Assembly (NCBI GenBank): GCA_963377175.1 | Contig: CAUJNA010003497.1 | Span: 1-64,000, forward strand | Direction: 5' to 3' | Length of the DNA: 64,000 nt | Source: Effrenium voratum | Taxonomy: Eukaryota; Sar; Dinophyceae; Suessiales; Symbiodiniaceae | Shown here: in pieces, positions 12,201 to 37,859 of the stretch | Layout: each line of letters begins with the position of its first letter | Numbering within the stretch: the stretch's first letter is position 1 | Program-made: the position numbers and the translations under genes | Notes under the pieces: generated by a model | Seen by the model: the letters and a program-made list of their open reading frames with translations, nothing else | The model's database searches: none | Told to the model about the DNA's origin: nothing

Positions 12201-14830
12201 TAGGGTTTATCATGTGTATTGCCCGTGAGGCGAGGGGGCGCATCAAGAACTGCGCGGATTACCCATCCGGGCAATTCTGCTGCGGCTGTGGTGGTGGCAT
12301 TGTCATCAGAAACTGGGCAGTGGAATGCGACCTTTGCCGTCCTGTATCCATCGGACGTTGTGATTGCAAGGAAGGACCGTGGACTTTGTTCGGTGAGAAG
12401 AGCCGTGCCATGACAAAGGAAGCAAATGGTTTGAGGAGTTTTCAAGTATGGACATTGATTTGGATGAATCTAGGTACATTCTCTTTGGTCAGTCATAGGT
12501 TTGTGGCCGGTACATTTGTGTGAAACGCACATGGTACATTTGTGCGAAAGGATAGATGGCTGTGGGTCAAAAATAGGTGCCCAAAATGGAACCCTGGTAA
12601 ATGGAACCAAGGACTAAAACCTGCGGTCGACTGGTGGGTTCAATTTTTGAGTTTATTTCACGTGTTGTTTTATCATCAAGCATACGTGCCGAATGGCTGT
12701 ATGGCTCAAGTAACATGCCTCTCGGCAGAATGCTCTAGGGATCGCGTTCGCCATAGCACGGCGGAGACTTTTATCATCGCGGTCAAAGGGCGCGGTGCTG
12801 CAGGTGTTAGGAGGTGGGCGGAGTTCCGGCTCAAGGTTCTGGACTTGGGTAGTTGCTTCCGGCAATACTTTCTGTTTTCCTTTTAAGCCTCAAAAAACTT
12901 GCTTTCTTACACCTGTCACGTCCTTCAACCTGGTCATCAACCGCAGCTCCCCTGGTTTGCGTCACCGGGTTCTTTGCCCTCATCGCGCACTACCTTGAGG
13001 TCATTTGATTCCTGGGCTATGCCATCTTCGCCCAAAACCTGCAGGTTATCAGCCATAACAGAAATAGCGGTGGCTGGTAACCCGGTTGCGGCTACTTGCT
13101 CCTCATTGCCTTCGCGCTCATGCGATGGCGGCTCCTGGAGCGTCCCATCGCGGGCCTGGCTTCGCAGACAACGAAGCCCCCGCCTGGCGTGGTGCTGCCG
13201 CGCCCAACGCCCCGGCCAAACAAGCCGGCTGTAGCCTTTGCCTCCGGTGGTGGCCGCAGAGCCCAATCCTGAAGTTGTCACGGATGATTGGATCTCCCCT
13301 CAGATAGTGGTTGCGGTCCCTCCGTGCCAGGAGCTCTCATCCATTTCATCCACTATCCCATTCTTGGCCGTCCAGTCGGAGAGTCAGGGTGCTCGACCTG
13401 CAGTACGTCAAGGAGATGCTCAATCTTGGGGCCAGTCACGGCGGACGGTGAGTCGCACCTACGTCCTCCGCCCTGGAATGGACACCTCCCTGCCGCCCTG
13501 TGCGGCACTGCGGACGGTCTACCCGCACGAGCACCGCTGCTGAGGGTGATTCCCCATTCTGCCTGGTGGTGTTCATATCTCTACCGTGGCCGTGCGCGCT
13601 GGTGATGGTCACCCTGACGGACTCGAGTGAGACCTTGACCGCACGAAGAGTGCTGGGTCATAGCCGTTTTTCACTCCGTCTATCTTGGTATATCCTTTTC
13701 TGTTCAACGCTTTCTTGACTCGTCAATTCGTCTGTCACTTCTTCATGTCGCGGCGGCTCTTGGAGGTGCAGTGATGCAGACAGGACCTCTCTCCCACTGC
13801 CACCATCTTACCGCAAGACCTTGAACGGCGCAAGAGGAATCTTCGTTTGGTTCCTCCATCATGCTTTTTGCGCACTCATATGGACCATCCGTCAAATAAT
13901 CCTGTCGCCCCGCTCATTCGGGGTGGTGGCAGGATTTTAATTGGGGCCCAGGTGATGCCGATTGGATCATCTCTGAGTTGGCACTGGCGTTTTGGGGTTC
14001 CTTTCGTCTCTCTTGTCCAGATATCACGTGTTGTTTTAACATCAAGCATACGTGCCGAATGGCCGTATGGCTCAAGTAACAGGCCTCTCGGCAGAATTCT
14101 CTAGGGATCTTGTGCGTTCGCCGTAGCACGGCGGAGACTTTCATCATCGTGGTGCTGCGGGTTTCCGGTGTTAGGAGGTGGGCGGAGTTCCGGCTGGAGG
14201 TTCTGGACTTGGTCAGCTGCTTCCTGCAACACTTTCTGTGTTCCTTTTAACCCTCAAACAACTGACTTTCTTGACCCACACCCAGATGGTTGGATCTCCT
14301 GGCTTTTTTCGTGGCTCAGCTTCTCGCATGCTACAATCCTAGGCACCACCTGTGGAAATCCAGGCTACGTCAATCACTTCCCCATGTGCGTGGTGGACGA
14401 GTCCTGCGAAGACAAGAACAAGTTCACCTTGGACGGGCTTCATTTGGCGCCGTGTACTACATACACCAGCTTCACCACCAAGGGATGCAGATGCAAACGA
14501 CACGTTGATGGCTGGACTTTCAAGAGTGGCTCGCTCGATCATTCTTTCTTGATGGACTTTGATGGACCCTTACGATCCTTGCAACAATTGTTTTGCCCTT
14601 TAGAAAAATAACGGCAACACAAAATGAATTGAATGCTGCGTTTAGGCTTGAACATTGGCCAAGGTGATGGCAAAGAAGTCCATGTGCCAACCACCTGTGG
14701 CAATCCGAACAAGCACGCGGATGGGCCATGGTGTTATGTCGAAGATCATGAGCAGGAGTGTCAAGGAGACACTTGGGGAACCTGCGAAGAGGCGACCCGC
14801 ATGCTGACCCCCCCGCTGGGTGGGGCTTAG
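2312..14830 (+). CDS. Astacin-family metalloprotease, copy 1 (multi-exon, 5' incomplete)
   Basis: Zinc endopeptidase of the astacin (M12A) family, probably secreted or membrane-tethered. Recognised exons: 2312-2418 (prodomain end with FQGD, the aspartate-switch motif), 6578-6678, 6819-7178 (zinc site HEMGHTLGMGHE), 7892-8017 (Met-turn SIMHYD), 11202-11294 (C-terminal end of the catalytic domain), 11804-11927 and 12230-12392 (Cys-rich), 14343-14528 (Cys-rich), 14646-14830 (kringle-like, stop). Phases agree at most junctions when the two tandem copies are compared. E5 ends in phase 1 but E6 needs two preceding bases, so at least one exon between 11295 and 11803 is unrecognised. Signal or anchor exons should lie upstream of the window or are lost. 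Exon borders are inferred from paralogue comparison, not from transcripts. Confidence 0.8.
2419..2945 (+). other. Intronic sequence, nothing recognised
   Basis: Non-repetitive sequence between exon E1 and the candidate exon at 2946. A TGGTAGCGGAGCC string at 2875-2887 vaguely recalls a retrotransposon primer-binding site, but nothing around it confirms this. Confidence 0.5.
2946..3059 (+). CDS. Candidate coding exon of unknown product
   Basis: A 38-codon open stretch between a good acceptor (TGCATTTTCAG, ending 2945) and a strong donor (GTAAGT at 3060). It reads as a plausible amphipathic helix, with FVAQTNRSCDIAEFGEL at the start and Ala/Glu-rich sequence after. No counterpart was found in astacin copy 2, so it may instead belong to a retroelement fragment. 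Confidence 0.35.
3110..3430 (+). repeat. Minisatellite arm A (GGGAGACACGAC type)
   Basis: Degenerate tandem repeats of GGAGACAAGCGGGAGACACG and GGAGTCAGCGTCACAGC. The same motifs occur as reverse complement at about 4010-4345, so the two form inverted arms around a 0.6-kb core. Confidence 0.8.
3460..3974 (-). pseudogene. Retrotransposon gag-like relic
   Basis: The minus-strand frame 3810-3460 reads LYNTYQPASRNRALAVMNAI, then QILRLDEIF and SQMRFAVLLRSLHGQARTYL. This resembles the capsid-like helical part of LTR-retrotransposon gag proteins (R-x5-M/L spacing, LDE, K/R-x2-L). A second frame (3974-3783) carries what looks like the upstream part, so at least one frameshift is present. It lies between inverted minisatellite arms. 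Assignment is by pattern only. Confidence 0.45.
4010..4345 (-). repeat. Minisatellite arm B, inverted copy of arm A
   Basis: Repeats of GTCTCCCGCTTGTCTCCC and GCTGTGACGCTGGCTCCGG, the reverse complement of the motifs at 3110-3430. Confidence 0.8.
4360..4640 (+). repeat. Short duplicated segment and GGCTCCCTTC repeat
   Basis: A segment of about 40 bp (ACAGCTCTCAACAGGAAGAA, then TGAAGGTCCCGGGC) at 4363-4402 is repeated with changes at 4466-4500. A GGCTCCCTTC decamer is tandemly repeated at about 4558-4602. No gene seen. Confidence 0.6.
4720..5715 (+). repeat. Tandem array of about 120-220 bp units
   Basis: About six imperfect units, each with GAAGCCAGTGCCGC, TTGCATCCTTGTGGC, AGCAGAGCCCTGTCGAGCC, TCGATAAACAAAT and CGTGACATCCGGCTGATTG. 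The CATCCGGCTGAT motif recurs near 4855, 5080, 5233, 5357 and 5625. It lies in the intron between E1 and E2 of astacin copy 1. Spurious ORFs run through it. Confidence 0.85.
5716..6055. other. No feature recognised
   Basis: Unique-looking intronic sequence between the tandem array and the trinucleotide repeat. No exon with splice sites could be supported. Confidence 0.4.
6061..6300. repeat. GTA/GTG trinucleotide microsatellite
   Basis: About 240 bp of (GTA)n, (GTG)n and GTAGTG blocks with one interruption near 6215. ORFs on both strands are homopolymeric and spurious. Confidence 0.97.
6578..6678 (+). CDS. Astacin copy 1, exon E2 (mature N-terminus)
   Basis: After AG at 6576-6577 the frame reads into KPWPRGVVNFCFQPD, matching the start of mature astacins (W-P-x-G-x-V-x-Y). 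It is joined in phase to E1 (AG+T gives Ser). The donor is GTGTCT, aligned with GTGTCT in copy 2. Confidence 0.75.
6819..7178 (+). CDS. Astacin copy 1, exon E3 (zinc-binding site)
   Basis: 119 codons. Starts with HAVQAYKKAVPCIQW (active-site-domain helix and first Cys), continues with GCWSYVG and LNLQSPGCD, then HEMGHTLGMGHEQARPDR, a complete HExxHxxGxxH zinc site with the family Glu after the third His. It ends FDIRSK with a GC donor (AAAG then GC). Copy 2 is 118 codons with all catalytic residues kept. Confidence 0.9.
7179..7891 (+). other. Intron with dispersed repeats and a TA/CA microsatellite
   Basis: Contains a copy of the GGAATGAGAAATGGAATGAA dispersed repeat (about 7200-7340, related to 16920-17000, 17105-17220 and 52365-52410) and a TA/TG microsatellite at 7497-7535. 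No exon seen. Confidence 0.5.
7892..8017 (+). CDS. Astacin copy 1, exon E4 (Met-turn)
   Basis: Acceptor CGGCAG, then 126 nt reading DTQRPYDILSIMHYDADAFS and PTITAKDKAYELYTTN. SIMHYD is the astacin Met-turn with the zinc-facing Tyr. The donor GTGACTC aligns with copy 2. Phase 1 at both ends. Confidence 0.88.
8018..9170 (+). other. Intron sequence with short dispersed repeats
   Basis: Includes segments shared with the matching intron of copy 2 (8135-8215 versus 27680-27750), an AT/CA microsatellite at 8448-8487 and short repeats of the GTTCTCTGAGCAAGTTTCTC type at 8885-8970. No gene is supported. Confidence 0.5.
9175..11090. repeat. 135-bp palindromic satellite array
   Basis: About 14 units of 90-147 bp. 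Each unit has an AATACCGGTATTAAGG-type palindrome and paired GGATCCAAGATCC / ATCTTGGATCC motifs around TTGCTGGGGGACTTTTGAGG. The last stretch (about 10955-11060) is a unit in reverse orientation. It lies in the E4-E5 intron of astacin copy 1. Confidence 0.92.
11202..11294 (+). CDS. Astacin copy 1, exon E5 (end of catalytic domain)
   Basis: 93 nt after AG at 11200-11201. It reads NFHFYKMGNRVGLTQLDADQ and ends IADLY, matching the astacin C-terminal signature (G-x-R-x-G-L-S, then D-I, then LY). It probably ends at a GC donor (CATG then GC), as in copy 2. Confidence 0.82.
11295..11803 (+). other. Intron, one exon probably missed
   Basis: E5 ends in phase 1, but E6 needs two preceding bases. An unrecognised exon of 3n+1 bases should therefore lie here, and likewise at 28040-28777 in copy 2. 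No conserved block was seen by eye. Confidence 0.4.
11804..11927 (+). CDS. Astacin copy 1, exon E6 (Cys-rich module, first half)
   Basis: Reads NGLCVSRLLANGDHKCTDF and then PWEDIYHQDCARYTQLQ. Cys spacing together with E7 suggests a small disulfide module split over two exons. It starts after TTTTCTCAG and ends at a GA donor (CTGCAG then GA), the same GA donor as copy 2 (28904/28905). Confidence 0.65.
12230..12392 (+). CDS. Astacin copy 1, exon E7 (Cys-rich module, second half)
   Basis: 163 nt, equal in length to copy 2. Contains RGRIKNCADY, FCCGCGGG, WAVECDLCRPVSIGRCDC and KEGPWTLF. The donor GTGAGAAG is canonical and conserved. The family of this module was not recognised. Confidence 0.72.
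12659..12912. repeat. Left terminal direct repeat of the 1.6-kb element
   Basis: Pairs with 14025-14281. The differences are small indels and substitutions, including one of about 20 bp near 12780 that is absent from the right copy. Confidence 0.7.
14025..14281. repeat. Right terminal direct repeat of the 1.6-kb element
   Basis: Pairs with 12659-12912. Astacin exon E8 begins about 60 bp downstream. Confidence 0.7.
14343..14528 (+). CDS. Astacin copy 1, exon E8 (Cys-rich, unknown module)
   Basis: Reads CGNPGYVNHFPMCVVDESC, then TYTSFTTKGCRCKRHVDGW. Eight or more Cys are conserved with copy 2. Acceptor CCTAG, donor GC (AGTG then GC), phase 1 at the end, which joins E9 in frame. Confidence 0.75.
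14646..14830 (+). CDS. Astacin copy 1, exon E9 (kringle-like end, stop)
   Basis: After TTTAG the frame reads GLNIGQGDGKEVHV, CGNPNKHADGPWCYV, then ECQGDTWGTCEE. C-x-NP-(x)n-GPWCYV followed by Cys resembles the C-terminal half of a kringle/FN2-type fold. A stop follows 15 codons after the last Cys. Confidence 0.7.
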
Positions 14831-15617
14831 ATTCCGACCGTTCTCCAAGGGCACCTGGAGATTAACAGGTGTGGTTCATCCAAGGCTGTTTGACTCAAGG
14901 TCCGGTTCAATTCATGTCAAGCCTCTTGGATTCTATCAGTATGGGAGGAAATGCTCATTGTCTTGAGCAAAGTACTTCACCTCATTGTCCTCGCCTGAAT
15001 GGCTCGAGGATTTTGGTTGCTGATTTCAGAGCAGCCACTGCCCTCAAGGAAGAGGATGAACATGTTGTATATCTTACTTGAGCATGACTGAAGCTGTGTA
15101 AAACGAGGGCCCGAGCTGCAAAGGGCCGTCCAAAAAAGAGAGTCTTTGGCAAGAGGTAGACCTGGAAGCACAGACGTACTCCCCTTTCAAAAGGAAACCA
15201 AGAGCAGCAGCTATCAGTTGGGGGTTCATGCCCATTAGACATGTCATGAGCAGTGCACCCAACAAAAAAACATGGACCTTCCGGGCACACTCCCCGAACA
15301 CGGGCAAGTGTTTTTTTTTTCCAGGGAAACCAAGAGGACGCCAGGTCGGGCGGCAGAACGCTTCGGCCTGGTGGGTCAGAGAAAGGGTCCGACTTCGGCG
15401 TAGGGTCGAAGACTGTGTGAACAAAACTGGCCAACGCGGGGCAAAGGGAATATGCAGCTCAACTCCAAAATGTCAAGGAGTCCTTGGAAAAATTGGGAGA
15501 GACACAAGAGGGACTCAGTACGTTTCTCGCACAAGGCACAGGGTTCGCGGTCTTTCCCTTGTGCATACTTGAGCCTCGCTGATGCGCAGTTCACCCAGAT
15601 CCCTTCCGCCATCCAAC
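14831..15617 (+). other. Spacer between the tandem astacin copies
   Basis: 787 bp between the stop of copy 1 and the first ATG of copy 2. No repeat or promoter motif recognised. Confidence 0.5.
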
Positions 15618-33119
<17,502 letters not shown>

Positions 33120-33472
33120 ACGCACCAAACCCGGGCATCTCCAACTTGTGCAACTCTCAATCTGGAGGGGTGCACCTGTGTCACTTGCAATATGTATGAA
33201 CTGAAATTCAAGGAAACCCGTGACATGATAAACATGTCAACAAACTAGCAGGATGTCCAGTGAATTCAGCTTTGAAATTTCCAGCAACTGACGAGGCACC
33301 ACGTTGCCTGATGGGCACTTAACATGTTTGGTTGCATAGGAATCATATGACTCCCGCGCGAAAGATTCGTGAAAAAGCAGGTTCGAGTCTTCTGACTCTC
33401 CCCGATTCGGGCTCTTAATGGCCTGACCTTGATCCAAGCAGGACTTGCCACGACCCAAGTGTGAGCCCTTCC

Positions 33473-33608
33473 TAATGTTGACCCCGGATATTGTTTGAAC
33501 CCCAGTTTATGAATATGGGGGTGTTCCCCTCCAAAAGTGATAAATCCCCACTAACACCGGGGACATCCCCAAAATAAGCACGGGCTTATTCATCCAGGGT
33601 CAACATTA
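33473..33608. mobile_element. MITE-like element with inverted ends at TA
   Basis: 136 bp. The left end TAATGTTGACCCCGGAT matches the reverse complement of the right end (TAATGTTGACCCTGGAT) at 16 of 17 positions. TA borders recall Tc1/mariner-type target sites. The interior has CCCC/GGGG inverted motifs. Confidence 0.7.
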
Positions 33609-36600
33609 TTGCTTCAGCCGGCACTAGGACGCTGCCGGACCCAAGAAGCCCCGAATCCCAGACATCCAGCCAAGCCGGTCAAAAGCTGGCGAGAAAATTG
33701 GTTCGGAAGAGGAGCAGGAGGCTTTGAAACCTTGATTCCTTGATTGAGGTTTCAAAAGATTGTTTTGACCGCTCCACGAGGTCCCTTTGACGCATACATT
33801 GGTCACCTTAAGCGTGTTCTGATGGAAGACCCCCCACCACCGGCTGGCTTCTCATTGTATAGTGGTTCCTCGGTGGCTTTGTCCTCGCATGCCAGCATCC
33901 ATTCCTGGGCTACTCAAAACTGCGTCATTGTTTTCCATCAGTATATGCGGGTTGATCAAAAGGTCCTTTCCATGGGATGACCATCAGGGAAACCGCCAAA
34001 CAAGATGACTAAGTTACCCACGGTCATTTGGGAGCCCTAAACAGAATCTTGATCAACTCCCATATCTGTCTTTTCATGTTTCGGATCTTCGTGGCGTTTT
34101 GCGTCACTCGCCTGCAGCGTTTTTTGCTGAGTCGAATGTAGTCGTTTCCTTTTCGCTTTTTTGATCCGGTGCCATGGCCGGGAGCTTAGGGCGTGAGCTT
34201 TGGGGTTTGTGTCACTTGCGCATCGTTCACGTCTGACGACTTTGGACGTTTCCCTGGTCGGTTCCGAAAGGTACACCACTGTCAACAAGACTACGTCACC
34301 ACTTACATCGGCGAACTGCATCGTATTGTATCACTCTCTATGGGGCAGCAGAGATTTGCAGATAGAGCACTGCGATTTCAACGGCTGTGTGTGTGTGTGT
34401 GCGTTTGTTGCAGATTGCAGAAGGCCACGTATTCTTGCTGCTCGATCAGCCTCATTTGCGGTCTCGGCGTGTCCAATGTCCGAGGTTTCGCATGGGTTGG
34501 TGCAAAAGAAAGAAGCACCCCATCGACTCGCAGCTTCATAGCGCATGTTTTCCCCACGTTGCTCTCCAAAAAGCGGCACTTCTGCGGCCAGCTGGCCTGT
34601 GGTAGTGTCATGGCACTTGTTAGTGGTTTTCCCGTTTTTTTGGTTCCTCGCCGGTATTGGGGCTTTGCGATTGGAACTCGTCTCATTTGAAGACTCACAC
34701 CGACCTGTTGGTCAGGCCGCGTTGACTGGGGTTCCATTATCCCCCTGGTTTCCGTCGCGCAAACAGAACATGTGCTGCGGCTCAGGGCCTTCATGATTTA
34801 CATTTTGGGGGATGGTTCCCTATGAGCGGCTCATTTTTTTCGATTTGGTACTCTTGTTTTTTTGTGGTTTCAAATGGGGTTTCCAAGCGGAACAACCGAA
34901 ACCAAAGCCATTTCAGTGGGGCTTTCCCAGGAAAGTTTGGCACTCTCATCTGCTGGCTGATCAATCGGGCGGGACTTTTGGGGCTCCCTCACCTACCCCC
35001 TTGAAAATGGAACAGGGGGGAGCGGGGCGGAGGGGGGGCGGAGGGGTGGGGGTGAGAACACGGGGAGGGGGCACTTTTCCTGTGCTTGGGGTTGAAATGC
35101 CCCTTGCTCCTTGGTGACCGTTCTTAACTTCTTTTCGGGCGCATTTGGAAGGTTGTCGGCCCTCTGCATGAAAGTTACTCGCCAAACTTGACCAGGGCTC
35201 TGTTTTTGGACGACGACTTGGTTACGTTTAAATCACCCTTCAGAAAACCACCCTTGGACGATGGAAAAGGACTTGCTTGATGGACTTTCCTTCCCTTGAA
35301 CGTCGGTTGTGTTTTCTTTGGGACAGGACCGCTTAGAAGGTCTCTCAGAAAATTGGGGAGCCGATTTCTCTTTGCTCCTTTCTTCTTCCCGATTCCGTCT
35401 GAGGCACGTCGAAATCGCGGCGCAGGCCGGCCAGTATTTCTCGGATCGGCCCCCCACCCGGTTCCCCACAGGAATTAAACAACTTTTGCCGTTCACTTAA
35501 GTCCTTGACCAAAAACGAGTCGTCCCGGGTGAGGCTCGAAAAGAAAGAGCTTGGTTTCGCACGCAACCGTTGAGCGCCGGGCACTTGGGTAGACGGTCTC
35601 TTGCAAGCAAGTGCCTATCTTGCAGCTGCTTTCAGCTGCAGGCCACTGGGTACGAAAGCATCATGCATATCCGAAAATCTAGGGGTACAGCTGTCAGCTT
35701 GGACTTTGCCTGCAACTGGCCCTCGCAGTCAAACCCAAGCTTGACTTCGCTGCCAGCTTGGTAACCCATCCGCAAAGCCAAGTGCCTGCAGGGAAGGTCC
35801 TACCTGGGATGTTGGAAAACCACTCAAAAACATGAAATAGTTCATTGGAAAAAAGCTACCCATGCTCATTTGGGGGCCTTAAGTAGATCATGTTCAACCT
35901 CCCTTAAGCCGTTTTCGGGATGCGCTTTTTTCGCCAGGTGCCGCTGCCCTGGCCTGCGGGACAGGCCTGCCCCCTCAAAACGAACCAGACCTTAGCCAGT
36001 GAAGAATTCACCATAACGTTGACCCCTATCAACGTTGACAGGCAGACCGGCTGACCGACAGACAAACAGACATACAGGCGGGCACACATATGCGCGGAAC
36101 ACCAGGTTGTTTACAGATGACACCAGGCTTATTCTCGTGGAAAACAACAAACTGATTGGTGTTCCCCTTTGCCTCGCCTTTTAGCACGTTGCAAAGGAAG
36201 GTCCCTTTTTGTAGGATGCCACCACAGCTAGAATTTCCAGTGGTTTTGTTGCAACGAAACCAAAATATTTGGCTCGGGAGTTTATGAAACCAATGCTTTA
36301 ATGTTGCAATGAGGCTCAAACATGCGTGTCCAAGGCAAGCGGCATGAGACCGAACTTGCGGAGGCTTGGCATTCTTGAGCGCGCCAAGCCTTTCTGTGAG
36401 AAGCTCAGCAAACACTGCCCGGTGGGAGTGCTGGCCCAGGTGTCCTTGTTGGTTGGGTTGAAAACAGGCTCCGGTTTCCGCTTGGGTTCCAAGAAAACGT
36501 CCACAAGGGTTCCTTGGTAGTTGTATCGTTTCTTGAACCCTTCAACTTTCAACACACAAGCAGGGTCATCCGCTACAGTGATCGCACGGATCGATGATGT

Positions 36601-36809
36601 ATTTCTTTGTTTGAGGATTCTTTGCTTCAGTTGGGTGTTTTGAGTTTACGCAAAGAACTATAGGCTCATGTGTGCTAGCTTTCAATGTTCGCCCGAGTGG
36701 GTTGCGCAACCGTTCCCCACTTAAACAACGGCAGTCTTAAGATCCTTCGAATGGGCGCGGTGAACCGCAAGCCCCTGGCATGTGTGATGTTGGACTGTTG
36801 AACCGCAAG
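33609..36809. other. No gene recognised; dispersed repeat copies
   Basis: Contains copies of a repeat with GGGAAACC(A/G)CC, AGTTACCCA(C/T)GGTCATTTGGG and CAGAA(T/C)(A/C)TTGATCAAC at 33975-34060 and a diverged one at 35815-35905; a third is at 47270-47365. A GT microsatellite is at 34386-34402. Short open frames have no family signature. Confidence 0.4.
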
Positions 36810-36910
36810 CTTCCATTTAAGAATATTTGCTGGCTGGTTGTAAAAGGAATCTATCACTACTGGAAATGTTTTGTTTTTTGTTCTCTCCACGGGGCTTAAG
36901 CAAGTGGAAG
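36810..36910. mobile_element. Short inverted-repeat element (CTTCCATTTG family), copy b
   Basis: CTTCCATTTAAGAATATT at the left and CTTAAGCAAGTGGAAG at the right, with ATCTATCACTACTGGAAATG in the core. Confidence 0.65.
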
Positions 36911-37402
36911 AGAGGATTCCCATAAACTGAAGGTCAAGCACGGTTCAGGTACGCATATTTTTTGTCTCAGATGCTGGTTACGAGGGGGACACGACTACAG
37001 AGCGCTGCAAAGAAGGTGCTTGAGCAGAATTTCCTCCAGTTCCCTTTTTGGAACCTCCAACAGTGGCGATCGTTTCAAGGGACCAGAAAATTGCAAGCGT
37101 TCCACAAAAAAAACGTGACCCCAAGACAAGCACAAGAGGTTCCGTTTGAACCTGCAGGTTTTTGTTTCCGAGCCCCAGTGTTGGGGGAAGACCGCATTTC
37201 CCGGTTCCGAAACAGCCAGCGCGAAGCCGAGACGCCAGCGGCGCCACATCGCTCCCACGCGAAAGCTGAGGCAAGCCGAGGTTTCATAAATTCGATCGGG
37301 CAAATGGAAAGCGCGACATCGCGGTCCAGTGGGTTTGCTTCGACCTGAAGCCTCGTTTCCTGGGTCCGCTATAGGTTGGGTCCTTGTAGGTTGGCGGGTT
37401 GG

Positions 37403-37608
37403 ATGGCAGAAGTGTTAAATGCTTGGTTTGGATACAGCGCCTGGCACTTGAGGTCTGCTTTGCTCCTCTCCCACACGAGATACCAACAACAGCACAAGGG
37501 TTGGGTGACGGCCGTCCTGGGAATTGCCAGGCTGGGTCTTCTGGCGCCGGGCCGGCGGCTCTGCTGCTTGGTGGGCTCGGCGTTTTTTTTGCTCTGGTGC
37601 CTGAAAGG
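37403..37608 (+). CDS. Weak candidate first exon with hydrophobic segment
   Basis: ATG at 37403 opens a frame reading MAEVLNAWFGYSAWHLRSA, then VTAVLGIARLGLLAPG and CCLVGSAFFLLWCLK, ending at a strong donor (AAAG then GTAAGC at 37609). The C-terminal hydrophobic part could be an anchor. No family recognised and no downstream exon was connected. Confidence 0.3.
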
Positions 37609-37859
37609 TAAGCATGGACGAGCCATGTGCTGGATCAATAGAGAGGCTTACAATCCGCCATGTCCAATCTGGACTCGACATTGCCTCGCATGGGAATCGC
37701 ACGTCCCGAGAAGAAATGGCACACCCAGGCTGGGGCGTCACAACCTGTTAAACACTTGGAGAGGGCGTGATGCCTCCATTCGGTCTGTCCTCCTGGTGTG
37801 GCCATTGCTTTGAGAAGTCTCCTTCCCCAGTCCTGCTGGAGGCATAGACTCAGAAAGTC

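Larger units (their letters stand above)
12659..14281. mobile_element. Non-autonomous element with 250-bp direct terminal repeats
   Basis: Direct repeats at about 12659-12912 and 14025-14281 are closely similar over about 250 bp (both hold TCAAGCATACGTGCCGAATG, GCACGGCGGAGACTT and TAGGAGGTGGGCGGAGTTCC) and enclose 1.1 kb. The repeats can be read as TG...CA, as in LTRs. Internal frames on both strands are open but unrecognised. It lies in the E7-E8 intron and is absent from the copy 2 intron, so it inserted after the duplication. No target-site duplication was established. Confidence 0.65.

Noticed and set aside
12937..13718. Open frames inside the 1.6-kb element on both strands
   Set aside because: No gag, pol or other family motif; cannot choose a frame.
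12690..14080. Possible dinoflagellate spliced-leader relics (GTATGGCTCAAG at 12702-12713 and 14066-14077)
   Set aside because: Only the last nine bases match the leader, and both copies lie inside the terminal repeats of the 1.6-kb element.
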